13,212 bases of DNA from Myxococcales bacterium (GTDB lineage Bacteria; Myxococcota; Myxococcia; Myxococcales; Anaeromyxobacteraceae), in the NCBI GenBank assembly GCA_021784995.1, contig JAJYHA010000407.1, positions 1 through 13,212 on the forward strand, read 5' to 3'. The first letter of the stretch is position 1. Each line of letters starts with the position of its first letter. The position numbers and the translations under genes were made by a program. This document shows positions 7,105-13,212 of the stretch, one piece after another. Below the pieces are notes generated by a model. The model saw nothing but the letters and a program-made list of their open reading frames with translations, did not search any database and was not told the origin of the DNA.

Positions 7105-7859
7105 CGCTTCGTCCCCAGGTAGGCGTCGATCACGGCGGGGTCCCGCGTCACCTCACCCGGCGCGCCGTCCGCGATCACCTTCCCGAAGCTCACGACGGTG
7201 ACGCGCCCGCACACGCTCATGACCAGGGGCACGTTGTGCTCCACCAGCAGCACGGAGTGGCCCGAGCGCGCCAGCTCGCGGATGAGCTCCGCCACCGCCT
7301 GGACCTCGCCGGGGTTCATGCCGGCGGTGGGCTCGTCGAGCAGGAGGACCCGCGGCTCCGATCCGAGCGCCCGCGCGATCTCCACCCGCCGCTGCTCGCC
7401 GTACGAGAGGTGGCCCGCCCGCTCGGCGGCGCGCGGCTCCAGGCCCACGCGCCGCAGGAGGGCCAGCGCGCGCTCCCGCGCCGCCGCCTCCTCCACGCCG
7501 GCGGAGGGCAGGAGGAGCATGCGGCGCCACAGCGGCGCGGCGCGCCGCAGGTGCTCGCCGACGAGCACGTTGTCGACCGCCGAGAGCCCGGCGAAGAGCC
7601 GGATGTTCTGGAAGGTCCGCGTCACGCCCAGGCCGGCGATGGCGTGGGGCGGGAGGCGATCGAGGCGGCGCCCCTGCAGGACGATGCGGCCCGAGGTGGG
7701 GCGGAGGAGCCCCGAGATCATGTTGAGGAGGGTGGTCTTGCCGGCGCCGTTCGGTCCGATCAGCCCGTGCACCTCGCCCTCGCCCACGCCGAAGCTGGCG
7801 CCGTCGACGGCGCGCACGCCCCCGAAGGCCCGCGCGACGTTCTCAACGGAGAGCAGCAC
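7101..7859 (-). CDS. livG: Branched-chain amino acid-type ABC ATPase LivG
   Basis: LivG (252 aa) is the first ATPase of the importer. The start is GTG at 7859, supported by GGAGGG at 7866-7871 with a 6-nt gap, so livG overlaps the end of livM by 17 nt. Motifs: Walker A GPNGAGKTT (35-43), the LivG-type Q-loop stretch RTFQNIRLF (81-89), signature LSYGEQRR (151-158), Walker B LLLDEP (172-177), TAGMNP D-loop, and switch His in VEHN (206-209). These separate it clearly from LivF. The C-terminal helix ends DAYLGTKR, as in the family. Its stop overlaps the livF ATG by 4 bp, so the two ATPases are probably made in step. Confidence 0.95.
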   Translation of the reverse strand: MLLSVENVARAFGGVRAVDGASFGVGEGEVHGLIGPNGAGKTTLLNMISGLLRPTSGRIVLQGRRLDRLPPHAIAGLGVTRTFQNIRLFAGLSAVDNVLVGEHLRRAAPLWRRMLLLPSAGVEEAAARERALALLRRVGLEPRAAERAGHLSYGEQRRVEIARALGSEPRVLLLDEPTAGMNPGEVQAVAELIRELARSGHSVLLVEHNVPLVMSVCGRVTVVSFGKVIADGAPGEVTRDPAVIDAYLGTKR

Positions 7860-8751
7860 CGCGTTCCCTCCGCTCCTCGCGCCGCTCGCGCAGGCGCGCG
7901 GGCAGGGAGACCAGCCCGTTGGGCAGGAAGATGATGACGAGGAGCAGCACCAGGCCGTTCACGAAGAGACGCAGCGGCCCGGGCTGCAGGCCCGACAGGC
8001 GCGACAGCTCCCGGAGCACCTCCGGCAGCAGGGTCAGGAAGGCCGCGCCCAGGGCCGGGCCGATGAAGTGCGCGATCCCGCCCACCACGGCCTGGACCAG
8101 CATGTCCACCACGCGGGAGAAGCCGTACCCGCTCGGCGCCACCATGAAGGTGAGGTGCGCCTCCAGCCCTCCCGCCAGGCCGGCCAGCGCCCCGCCCAGC
8201 ACGAACATGGCCAGCTTGTGGGCGGTGGTGTCGATCCCCATCGTGCGCGCCGCCGGCTCGTCCTGCCGGATCGACTCGAGGGCGTAGCCCGTCTTCGAGC
8301 CGCGGATGCGCCAGAAGACGAAGAGGGCCAGGGCCAGGCAGAGGTAGATGCTCACCAGGCCCGCTCGCTGCGGGATGGCCACCAGCCCCAGCGCGCCGTT
8401 GGTGTAGTCCCAGTTGACGAGCGCCAGCCGGACCATCTCCCCGAACCCGATGGTCGCGATGGCGAGGAAGACCCCCCGCAGCCGCAGCACGGGGAGGCCG
8501 AGCGGCAGGGCCACCAGCGCCGGCACCACCGTGCCCGCCAGGAGCACGAGCGGGAAGGGGACGGCGGGCGCGTGCAGGGTGAGGAGGGCGGCGGTGTAGC
8601 CCCCCATGGCCATGAAGCCGGCGTTGGCGAGCGAGAGCTGGCCGCAGGAGAGCGTGGCGTAGACCGAGAGCGCCAGCAGGCCGTTGATGCCGATGAACGC
8701 GACGGCCGACTGGTACGTCAGCCAGAGGTCGCGGAGGGCGTCGAGCGTCAA
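7843..8751 (-). CDS. livM: Branched-chain amino acid-type ABC permease LivM
   Basis: LivM (302 aa) is one of the two inner-membrane permeases. The only suitable start upstream of the first membrane segment is TTG at 8751, with GAGGG at 8756-8760 four nt before it, 10 nt after the livH stop. The N-terminal stretch GINGLLALSVYATLSCGQLSLANAGFMAMGGYTAAL (about 21-55) is the diagnostic LivM motif. Several hydrophobic segments follow (about 60-90, 95-120, 130-150, 190-215, 230-250, 265-285). The domain TMGIDTTAHKLAMFVLGG (about 190-207) is the cytoplasmic coupling region. The protein ends in a strongly charged Arg/Glu-rich tail (last 17 or so residues), encoded across the livG ribosome site and start. 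It is shorter than E. coli LivM but normal for this family outside enterics. Confidence 0.93.
   Translation of the reverse strand: MTLDALRDLWLTYQSAVAFIGINGLLALSVYATLSCGQLSLANAGFMAMGGYTAALLTLHAPAVPFPLVLLAGTVVPALVALPLGLPVLRLRGVFLAIATIGFGEMVRLALVNWDYTNGALGLVAIPQRAGLVSIYLCLALALFVFWRIRGSKTGYALESIRQDEPAARTMGIDTTAHKLAMFVLGGALAGLAGGLEAHLTFMVAPSGYGFSRVVDMLVQAVVGGIAHFIGPALGAAFLTLLPEVLRELSRLSGLQPGPLRLFVNGLVLLLVIIFLPNGLVSLPARLRERREERRERGAALR
7866..7871 (-). promoter_or_regulatory. Ribosome binding site that sets the livG start
   Basis: GGAGGG on the minus strand lies 6 nt before the GTG at 7859. It sits inside the 3' end of livM. It supports the GTG over internal starts and gives a 17-nt overlap with livM. 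Confidence 0.7.
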
Positions 8752-8761
8752 GGGACCCTCG

Positions 8762-9637
8762 TCACGCGAGCCGCGTCGCCACCTGGCCGAGGAGGCCGCG
8801 CGGCCGGAGCAGCAGCACCAGGAAGAGCACGCCGAAGGAGACCGCGTCGCGGTAGCTCGATCCGAGCTTCGCCACCGTCAACACCTCGATCAGGCCCAGG
8901 CCGAACCCGGCCAGCACCGCGCCCGGCATGCTCCCCATCCCGCCCAGGATGATGACCGCCAGCCCCTTCAGCTCCACGCTTCGGCCCATGTCGGCCGAGA
9001 CGTTGTTGAACGCGAGCCCGAAGAGCACCCCGGCGGCGCCGCCGAGGGCCGACGAGATGAAGAAGGAGGCGGCGATGACGCGATCCACGTTGACGCCCAT
9101 GATGCGGGCGGCGAGCGGGCTCTCGGCCACGGCCCGGATCTGGCGCCCCAGCCGCGTGCGGCGGACGAGCCAGGTGAGGGCGCCCATCATGACCACCGAG
9201 ATGCCGATGATGACCATCTGCAGCTCGGAGATGACCGCCCCTGCCACGTGGAGCTGCCGATCCGGGACCACGCCGAAGGGGAAGCGGGAGATGTCCGGCC
9301 CCCAGATGCCGACCGCGATCGACTCGAAGAGGGTGGCCGCGGCCAGCGAGCTGATGAGGCCCGAGATGTTGGAGTCGCTCCGCCCGCGCAGGGGCCGGAA
9401 GGCGATGCGGTCGAGCACGATCCCGATCAACCCCGCCGCCACGATCGCGGCGGGCAGGGCCACCAGGGCGTGAAGGTGGAGCACCGAGACGAGCGCCAGC
9501 GCCGTGAAGGCGCACAGCATGAACACCGCCTGGTGGGCCAGGTTGAGGATGTCGAGCACGCCGAAGACGAGGGTGTAGCCGAGCGCGAAGAGCGCGTAGA
9601 TGCTGCCCAGGAAGAGGCCGTTGATCGCCTGCTGCAC
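8762..9637 (-). CDS. livH: Branched-chain amino acid-type ABC permease LivH
   Basis: LivH (291 aa) is the partner permease of LivM. The start is GTG at 9637 with GAGGG four nt upstream. The N-terminus INGLFLGSIYALFALGYTLVFGVLDILNLAH (about 5-35) is the classic LivH signature. Further hydrophobic segments run at about 36-75, 88-112, 132-158, 188-212, 220-250 and 260-282. The coupling loop is RAVAESPLAARIMGVNVDRVI (about 167-187). AFRPLRG (about 79-85) is also conserved in the family. The length is normal (E. coli LivH is 308 aa). It follows livJ after a 75-nt gap with a strong hairpin, so it probably shares the livJ transcript at a lower level. Confidence 0.94.
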   Translation of the reverse strand: MQQAINGLFLGSIYALFALGYTLVFGVLDILNLAHQAVFMLCAFTALALVSVLHLHALVALPAAIVAAGLIGIVLDRIAFRPLRGRSDSNISGLISSLAAATLFESIAVGIWGPDISRFPFGVVPDRQLHVAGAVISELQMVIIGISVVMMGALTWLVRRTRLGRQIRAVAESPLAARIMGVNVDRVIAASFFISSALGGAAGVLFGLAFNNVSADMGRSVELKGLAVIILGGMGSMPGAVLAGFGLGLIEVLTVAKLGSSYRDAVSFGVLFLVLLLRPRGLLGQVATRLA

Positions 9638-9656
9638 GCTGCCCTCGACCGCGGCC

Positions 9657-9686
9657 GCGGCCGCCCCGGATCACCGGAGCGGCCGC
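9657..9686 (-). repeat. Strong hairpin between livJ and livH
   Basis: Reading leftward, a 13-bp stem with a 4-nt loop is formed by 9686-9674 and 9669-9657. The one non-Watson-Crick position (9678 against 9665) is a G-U wobble in the minus-strand RNA but a C-A mismatch in plus-strand RNA, so the structure belongs to the liv transcript. No T-run follows. It could protect the 3' end of livJ mRNA or partly attenuate transcription into livHMGF. Confidence 0.65.
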
Positions 9687-9712
9687 CGTTGTGCCGCCGG
9701 AACGGTCCGGAT

Positions 9713-10834
9713 TCACTGCATGATCTGGAACTTGCCGTCCTTCACGACCTGGACCGCGGGCTCGTGGTCGCCGTCGCGGTTCGGCAGGAACGAGAACTTG
9801 CCGAGGGGCGTGTCGAAGCCCTTCACCTTGGCCAGGCCCGCCTTCACGTCGTCGCGGCCCGTCTTGCCGCCGGAGAGCTTGATGGCCTCGGCGATGACGT
9901 AGACGCCGCTGTAGGCCTGGGCCGCGAACTGATCGGGGCTGTGACCGCGGGCCGCCATGGCCTCCTTGAACTTCACGTTGACCGGGTCGGTGCTGGCCGA
10001 GTTCCATGAGGTGCCGACGATGACCCCCTCGGCGGCCGGACCGGCGTTCTTGATGATGGCCGGGTTGTTGAAGCCGTTGCCGCCCAGGATCGGTCCCGTG
10101 TAGCCGAGCTGCCGCGCCTGGCTCACGATGGCGGAGGCGTTCTCGACCAGCGCCGAGACCACCAGGATGTCGGGGTTGAGGCTCTTGAGCGCCGTGATCT
10201 GCGCGTTGAAGTCGCGATCCGGCTTGGCGAAGGTCTGGGTCCCCAGGACCTTGACGTGGAGCCCGTCGAGCGCCTGCTTCATGACGTCGTAGCCGGCCTT
10301 GGTGAAGACGTCGTCGTTCCCGTAGAGCAGGCCCGCGGTCTTGAAGCCGAGCTTCTTCTGCGCCTTCCGGAGGGCACCCGGGATGACCTGCGCCTCCGTC
10401 AACGACACGCGCCAGATGTAGTCGCCGATGTCCGTGATCCCCTTGGGCGAGGTGTTCGAGACGGCGACCACCGGCACCTTCGACATCTGCGCGATGGGAT
10501 CGGCGGCGGTGGCGGTGGTGGAGAGGGTGGGGCCGATGATCGCGCTCACCTTGTACTGGTTGATGAGGCGCTGGAAGACGTTGATCCCCTGCTCCTTCAC
10601 CGAGCCGTCGTCCTCGTAGACCATCTCCAGCTTCACGCCCGGGATGAACCGGGTGGCATTGATCTCGTCCACTGCCAGCTGGACCCCTGCCTTCTGGTTG
10701 GCGCCATAGGCGGCGGCGGGTCCCGTCATGCTGAGCGCCGAGCCGATCTTGACCGTGCGCTCCTGGGCGGTGGCGACCGTGGCGGCGAGGAGCGCCGGTG
10801 CGAGAAGGAGCAGCTGCCGACGTGCGAAGGGCAT
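9713..10834 (-). CDS. livJ: Periplasmic LIV-type substrate-binding protein
   Basis: This 373-aa type-I periplasmic binding protein captures substrate for LivHMGF. The ATG at 10834 has GGGAGG at 10843-10848 with an 8-nt gap. The signal peptide spans residues 1-23 (cut near VATA/QER); its RR pair lacks the rest of a convincing Tat motif. The mature start VKIGSALSMTGPAAAYGANQKAG (about 28-50) and the DEINA helix (57-61) are the family signature. The AAYG and SNTSP (about 125-129) regions line the ligand site in homologues. Members bind branched-chain amino acids, but also amides, urea, short-chain dicarboxylates or aromatic acids, so the substrate cannot be fixed from sequence alone. It is first in the operon and divergent from porin 2. 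Family assignment is firm; the livJ symbol is by family and position. Confidence 0.9.
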   Translation of the reverse strand: MPFARRQLLLLAPALLAATVATAQERTVKIGSALSMTGPAAAYGANQKAGVQLAVDEINATRFIPGVKLEMVYEDDGSVKEQGINVFQRLINQYKVSAIIGPTLSTTATAADPIAQMSKVPVVAVSNTSPKGITDIGDYIWRVSLTEAQVIPGALRKAQKKLGFKTAGLLYGNDDVFTKAGYDVMKQALDGLHVKVLGTQTFAKPDRDFNAQITALKSLNPDILVVSALVENASAIVSQARQLGYTGPILGGNGFNNPAIIKNAGPAAEGVIVGTSWNSASTDPVNVKFKEAMAARGHSPDQFAAQAYSGVYVIAEAIKLSGGKTGRDDVKAGLAKVKGFDTPLGKFSFLPNRDGDHEPAVQVVKDGKFQIMQ

Positions 10835-10867
10835 CAGGAAATCCTCCCGTTTTCGTTGGGTTCACCG

Positions 10868-10896
10868 CGTCTACACCAGGCGGCCTGGTTGCGCAA
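10868..10896 (-). promoter_or_regulatory. Weak livJ promoter candidate
   Basis: Reading leftward, TTGCGC (10896-10891) and TAGACG (10873-10868) are separated by 17 bp, giving a start near 10861 and a leader of about 27 nt. Each hexamer matches the sigma-70 consensus at only three positions. The -35 overlaps the left copy of the inverted repeat at 10894-10906, so a protein bound there would affect this promoter. Confidence 0.3.
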
Positions 10897-11035
10897 GCGA
10901 TGCGCGCATCGGCCGGTCGAGCCCCACCGACGCTGCGCCGTGTCACGGCGCGGAGCGGCGCTCGAGCCGGCCGTCCGGCGTGGCCGCGTCGGGCCCCCGC
11001 GTCATGGGAGACGCGCAGTATTCGCGCATCGCTTG
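10894..11035. repeat. 13-bp inverted repeat flanking the divergent promoters
   Basis: CAAGCGATGCGCG (10894-10906) and CGCGCATCGCTTG (11023-11035) are perfect inverted copies, 116 bp apart. The left copy is part of a perfect 14-bp palindrome, CGATGCGCGCATCG (10898-10911). The right copy sits in a degenerate version of it at 11018-11031 (11 of 14 positions agree). Each copy is oriented the same way toward its own gene, as expected for a shared regulator site. Confidence 0.55.
10935..10951. repeat. 17-bp palindrome in the livJ / porin 2 gap
   Basis: GCGCCGTG and CACGGCGC are perfect inverted copies around one central T. The site lies between the two copies of the 13-bp repeat, upstream of both genes. 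It could be an operator for a dimeric regulator; chance is possible in such GC-rich DNA. Confidence 0.4.
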
Positions 11036-11106
11036 TCGAAAAGATTGCGTGATCCGTCGGCACAGGTGGTAGAAGTACGAAAGTGCCCGCACCCCGCGCT
11101 CGATCG

Positions 11107-11122
11107 CAGCAAGCGCTTGCTG
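11107..11122. repeat. 16-bp perfect palindrome in porin 2 leader
   Basis: CAGCAAGCGCTTGCTG is self-complementary and ends 23 nt before the porin 2 start codon, just upstream of its ribosome site. The central CAAGCGCTTG is made of the same CGCTTG half-site that ends the 13-bp inverted repeat further upstream. It could be an operator positioned to block transcription, or an mRNA hairpin. Confidence 0.55.
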
Positions 11123-11132
11123 TCAACCGAAC

Positions 11133-11137
11133 GGAGG
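11133..11137 (+). promoter_or_regulatory. Ribosome binding site that sets the porin 2 start
   Basis: GGAGG lies 8 nt before GTG at 11146. It selects this GTG over the in-frame ATG-like start at 11083, which would add 21 residues ahead of the signal peptide. Confidence 0.8.
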
Positions 11138-11145
11138 TAACAGAC

Positions 11146-12438
11146 GTGAGAGTCAAAGTTTTCGCAGCAGCATTGGTCCTCTCCTGGGCGACGGCCTCGT
11201 TTGCCCAGACCGCCTCGGCTCCGGCCGCGGCCCCGGCGTTCAAGCTCGAAGTCCACGGCTTCGCGTCGGGCACCGTGTACGCACAGGACGGCTACCAGGG
11301 TCCTGGTGAAGGCGGCATCCAGATGTGGAACTGGGCTCCGTACCGCGAGCCTTACAACGTCCCGAACCAGGGGCAGGACCGGATGGAGTTCGGCGGCGAC
11401 GTCCGTCAGACCCGGTTCAACTTCTCCGTCTCCGGCCCCACCGTGTTCGGTGGCGCGACGCCAAAGGGCGTGCTCGAGATCGACTTCTACAACAACAGCG
11501 GCGGCGGCTCGTACGGCGACGTCTCCATCACCCCCCGGATGCGTCTCGGCTACGCCGAGCTGAACTGGGGCGCAGCCCGCCTGCAGTTCGGCCAGAACAA
11601 CGACCTCATCGTCGCCATGATCCCGGTCTCCCTCGCGCACATCGCCTTCCCCGTGTCCTACGGTTCCGGCACGGTGGGGTGGCGGCGTCCGGGCATCTTC
11701 GGCTACTACACCTTCGGTGATCTGAAGGACAAGGACGCGACCAAGGTCGAGGTCGCGGTCGAGGTGGGCCGTGGCCAGTGGAACGACGCCGCCGGCATCG
11801 GCAACTACCTGATCCTGCCGCCCGCGGGCGATGCCTACGGCTTCAACCTCTCCGAGGCGTCGGGCGTCCCGGCCGTCGAGGCGCGCGTCACCGCCATCGC
11901 CGGGCAGATGGGCTCGTTCTGGGTGGCCGGCCACTATCAGCGCACCGACATGAACGGCACCGGCAACCTGCTCAAGGTCAACGGAAACTCCTACCTCGAC
12001 ACCGAGCTGGTGAACGCGGGTGGCAAGGTCGTCTTCGGTCCCCTGACCGTGTCGGCGGCTGGCTATTACGGCCAGAACACCGCTCCCGAGGTCGGCGCCT
12101 TCCTGCAGTTCCAGTCGCCCGGCAAGTCCTACGACGTGACGTCGTACGGCGGCTGGGTCCAGGCCGGCTTCAACTTCACCAAGGAGCTGTCGATCTGGGG
12201 CCAGGTCGGCGACGAGGAGACGAACTACAACGAGGCGATGGCCGCCGGCTTCACGCGTCTCGGCGAGCTCACCTACTCGACCCTCCTGCAGTACCGTGAC
12301 GGCGGCTTCGCGGTCGGCTTCGAGTGGTTCCACTTCCACACGAAGACCAGCCCCGGCCCGGCGCCCGCCGGGATGCCTGCCGCGAATCCCATCGTGGACA
12401 GCAACCAGTTCATGCTGACGGGCAACTACTTCTTCTAG
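11146..12438 (+). CDS. Outer-membrane porin 2, paired with liv operon
   Basis: This 430-aa secreted beta-barrel protein starts at GTG 11146. The resulting signal peptide, MRVKVFAAALVLSWATASFA (1-20), is clean, whereas a start at 11083 would bury it. After a short Ala/Pro linker the barrel begins at about residue 33 (KLEVHGFASGTVY). Landmarks are RQTRFNFSVSG (87-97), GVLEIDFYNN (108-117), RMRLGYAELNWGAARLQFGQ (131-150), and a C-terminal strand ending TGNYFF. This is the same order of features as porin 1 and recalls DcaP-like porins, though overall identity looks low. Arg CGT and Gly GGT codons are commoner here than in neighbouring genes, suggesting high expression. It is divergent from livJ and followed by a strong terminator. 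The likely role is to admit the LivJ substrate through the outer membrane; the substrate is unknown. Confidence 0.82.
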   Translation: MRVKVFAAALVLSWATASFAQTASAPAAAPAFKLEVHGFASGTVYAQDGYQGPGEGGIQMWNWAPYREPYNVPNQGQDRMEFGGDVRQTRFNFSVSGPTVFGGATPKGVLEIDFYNNSGGGSYGDVSITPRMRLGYAELNWGAARLQFGQNNDLIVAMIPVSLAHIAFPVSYGSGTVGWRRPGIFGYYTFGDLKDKDATKVEVAVEVGRGQWNDAAGIGNYLILPPAGDAYGFNLSEASGVPAVEARVTAIAGQMGSFWVAGHYQRTDMNGTGNLLKVNGNSYLDTELVNAGGKVVFGPLTVSAAGYYGQNTAPEVGAFLQFQSPGKSYDVTSYGGWVQAGFNFTKELSIWGQVGDEETNYNEAMAAGFTRLGELTYSTLLQYRDGGFAVGFEWFHFHTKTSPGPAPAGMPAANPIVDSNQFMLTGNYFF

Positions 12439-12462
12439 TCGTCGCCCGACGTACCTCCGGAG

Positions 12463-12499
12463 CCCCGGCCGCCTTTCGGCGGCCGGGGTTTCATTTTTT
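12463..12499 (+). terminator. Strong intrinsic terminator after porin 2
   Basis: A perfect 11-bp GC stem (12463-12473 with 12478-12488), extendable by a G-U and an A-T pair, closes a TTTC loop. It is followed by TTTCATTTTTT. The T-run exists only on the plus strand, so it ends porin 2 transcription and does not serve the converging mutS2. Confidence 0.95.
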
Positions 12500-12535
12500 C
12501 CCATCTCCGAAGGGCGGCGGTGTGGCCGCGGGCGC

Positions 12536-13212
12536 TCAGCGCCGCAGCTTCACGAGCGTCGCGGCGTCACCGCCTTCATGGCGGTCGCCGCGGTGGAACT
12601 CCCCGACGTAGGGAGAGGCCGCCAGGTGCTCCCGCAGCGCCTGCTTCAGCGCGCCCGTCCCGTGTCCGTGCAGGATGAGGGCGTCGGGCGCCCCTTCCGC
12701 GTAGAGCCGGTCGAGGAAACGGTCCACCTCGCGCACCAGCTCCTCGACGCGCAGCCCGCGCACGTCGAGGCGCCGATCCGAGGTCTGCGGGGCCGCCGGG
12801 CGCGCCTCGGCCGCTGCCTCGAGCCGCGCGTCGCGGCTCCGGCCGAAGCCCGGAGCCGGCGGCGCCTTGCCCTGGAGCGGGAGCAGGTCGGACAGCGGGC
12901 GCCGGATCTTGAGCGCGCCGGCGCGGACCAGCGCCTCGCGGCCGTCCACCTCCAGGATCTCGCCCTCGTGCCCGAGCGACGTCACCCGGACCCGCATCCC
13001 GGCGCGCAGCTCGGCGCCGTGCATCGCCTCGGGGCCGGCGCCGGCGCGCGCCTCCGCCGTCCGCGCGGCGCCCGAGACGGTGGCGCGCCACGCCTCGAGC
13101 TGCCGCGCCGCCTCGGTCGCCTTCCGCACCGTCGGGGCCGCCTGCAGCCCGGCCAGGAGACGCGCCACCTCGTCCCGGGCCGCGTCGAGCTCGCCGGCCA
13201 TCGCCTCGCCGA
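12536..13212 (-). CDS. mutS2: MutS2 C-terminal part with Smr domain (5' end outside window)
   Basis: The reading frame is open to the right edge, so this is the 3' end of a longer gene; only about 224 residues are visible. A helical stretch comes first, in the position of the MutS2 coiled-coil and linker. A small KOW-like beta domain follows (GMRVRVTSLGHEGEILEVDG and on, about 70 residues into the visible part). The C-terminus is an Smr domain with LDVRGLRVEEL, the core ILHGHGTGALKQALREHL and the final GGDAATLVKL. These match the LDxR and HGxGTGxL signatures of the Smr nuclease fold. MutS2 is linked to suppression of recombination and, in Bacillus, to splitting collided ribosomes. It converges on porin 2 and has no evident functional link to the transport genes. 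A stand-alone Smr protein is less likely, given the KOW-like domain and preceding helices. Confidence 0.88.
   Translation of the reverse strand, partial: GEAMAGELDAARDEVARLLAGLQAAPTVRKATEAARQLEAWRATVSGAARTAEARAGAGPEAMHGAELRAGMRVRVTSLGHEGEILEVDGREALVRAGALKIRRPLSDLLPLQGKAPPAPGFGRSRDARLEAAAEARPAAPQTSDRRLDVRGLRVEELVREVDRFLDRLYAEGAPDALILHGHGTGALKQALREHLAASPYVGEFHRGDRHEGGDAATLVKLRR

Larger units (their letters stand above)
10835..11145. promoter_or_regulatory. 311-bp divergent control region, livJ / porin 2
   Basis: No coding sequence of its own is seen here. It holds the livJ ribosome site, a weak livJ promoter candidate, the 13-bp inverted repeat at 10894-10906/11023-11035, a 17-bp palindrome at 10935-10951, a 16-bp palindrome at 11107-11122, and the porin 2 ribosome site. 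A smaller inverted repeat, ACCAGG/CCTGGT, is at 10875-10889. For porin 2 the best promoter I can offer is TTGCGT (11045-11050) and TAGAAG (11070-11075) with a 19-bp spacer, which is weak. Confidence 0.6.

Noticed and set aside
10763..10834. Tat signal peptide in LivJ (RR near residue 5)
   Set aside because: Only the RR pair is present, without the following Phe/Leu-Lys context in the right place. LIV-type binding proteins normally use Sec.
11033..11075. Sigma-54 or strong sigma-70 promoter for porin 2
   Set aside because: No GG-N10-GC pair with the TGGCAC/TTGC context was found. The best sigma-70 pair has a 19-bp spacer and poor hexamers, so it is mentioned only as weak within the intergenic entry.
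8748..11273. Very long minus-strand open frame (841 codons) over livJ and livH
   Set aside because: It is out of frame with two convincing genes (livJ, livH), has low-complexity Gly/Arg/Pro-rich sequence, and crosses the control region. Long shadow frames are expected at this GC content.
11002..12504. 500-codon minus-strand frame antisense to porin 2
   Set aside because: Same shadow pattern; it runs through the porin 2 terminator and the palindromic control region, and porin 2 has signal peptide, ribosome site and terminator.
1..13212. tRNA, rRNA, CRISPR arrays, insertion sequences or attachment sites
   Set aside because: No cloverleaf-like segment, repeated spacer pattern, transposase frame or terminal repeats were seen by reading both strands.

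Overview
The window is a high-GC stretch whose coding regions carry G or C at nearly every third codon position. It looks like a Gram-negative bacterium, because two beta-barrel outer-membrane porins with signal peptides are present. The gene content and composition fit a Myxococcota/Deltaproteobacteria-type genome such as Anaeromyxobacter. That placement is inference from composition and gene style, not from a marker gene. No mobile element, CRISPR array, tRNA or rRNA was seen.

Layout, left to right. A small cysteine-containing hypothetical gene (60-296, +) converges on a complete high-affinity phosphate operon read leftward: pstS (4629) > pstC > pstA > pstB > phoU (315). Most of its junctions overlap or nearly touch. 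Divergent from pstS is porin 1 (4855-6261, +), followed by a strong intrinsic terminator. The 225-bp gap between them holds two PHO-box arrays facing opposite ways. Both are built from 7-bp CCGTCAC-like units stepping by 11 bp, and the porin-side array sits 10 bp from a -10-like hexamer. I read this as one phosphate-starvation control region driving outer-membrane entry on one side and inner-membrane uptake on the other.

Next is a complete branched-chain-amino-acid-type (LIV/HAAT) ABC importer operon, also read leftward: livJ (10834) > livH > livM > livG > livF (6361). A strong hairpin separates livJ from the membrane and ATPase genes. Divergent from livJ is porin 2 (11146-12438, +), which ends at a textbook terminator. 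The 311-bp gap between livJ and porin 2 has several perfect palindromes and a 13-bp inverted repeat sharing the half-site CGCTTG. These look like operators of an unidentified regulator. Finally the 3' part of mutS2 (Smr domain) enters from the right edge on the minus strand.

The main theme is that the same module occurs twice in 12 kb: a porin transcribed divergently from the binding-protein gene of a periplasmic ABC importer, with palindromic or repeated regulatory DNA between them. The phosphate copy is well explained by PhoB control. The liv copy has no recognisable known regulator, and its substrate is open. The individual protein families are familiar; the regulatory architecture and the porin-importer pairing are the parts worth following up.
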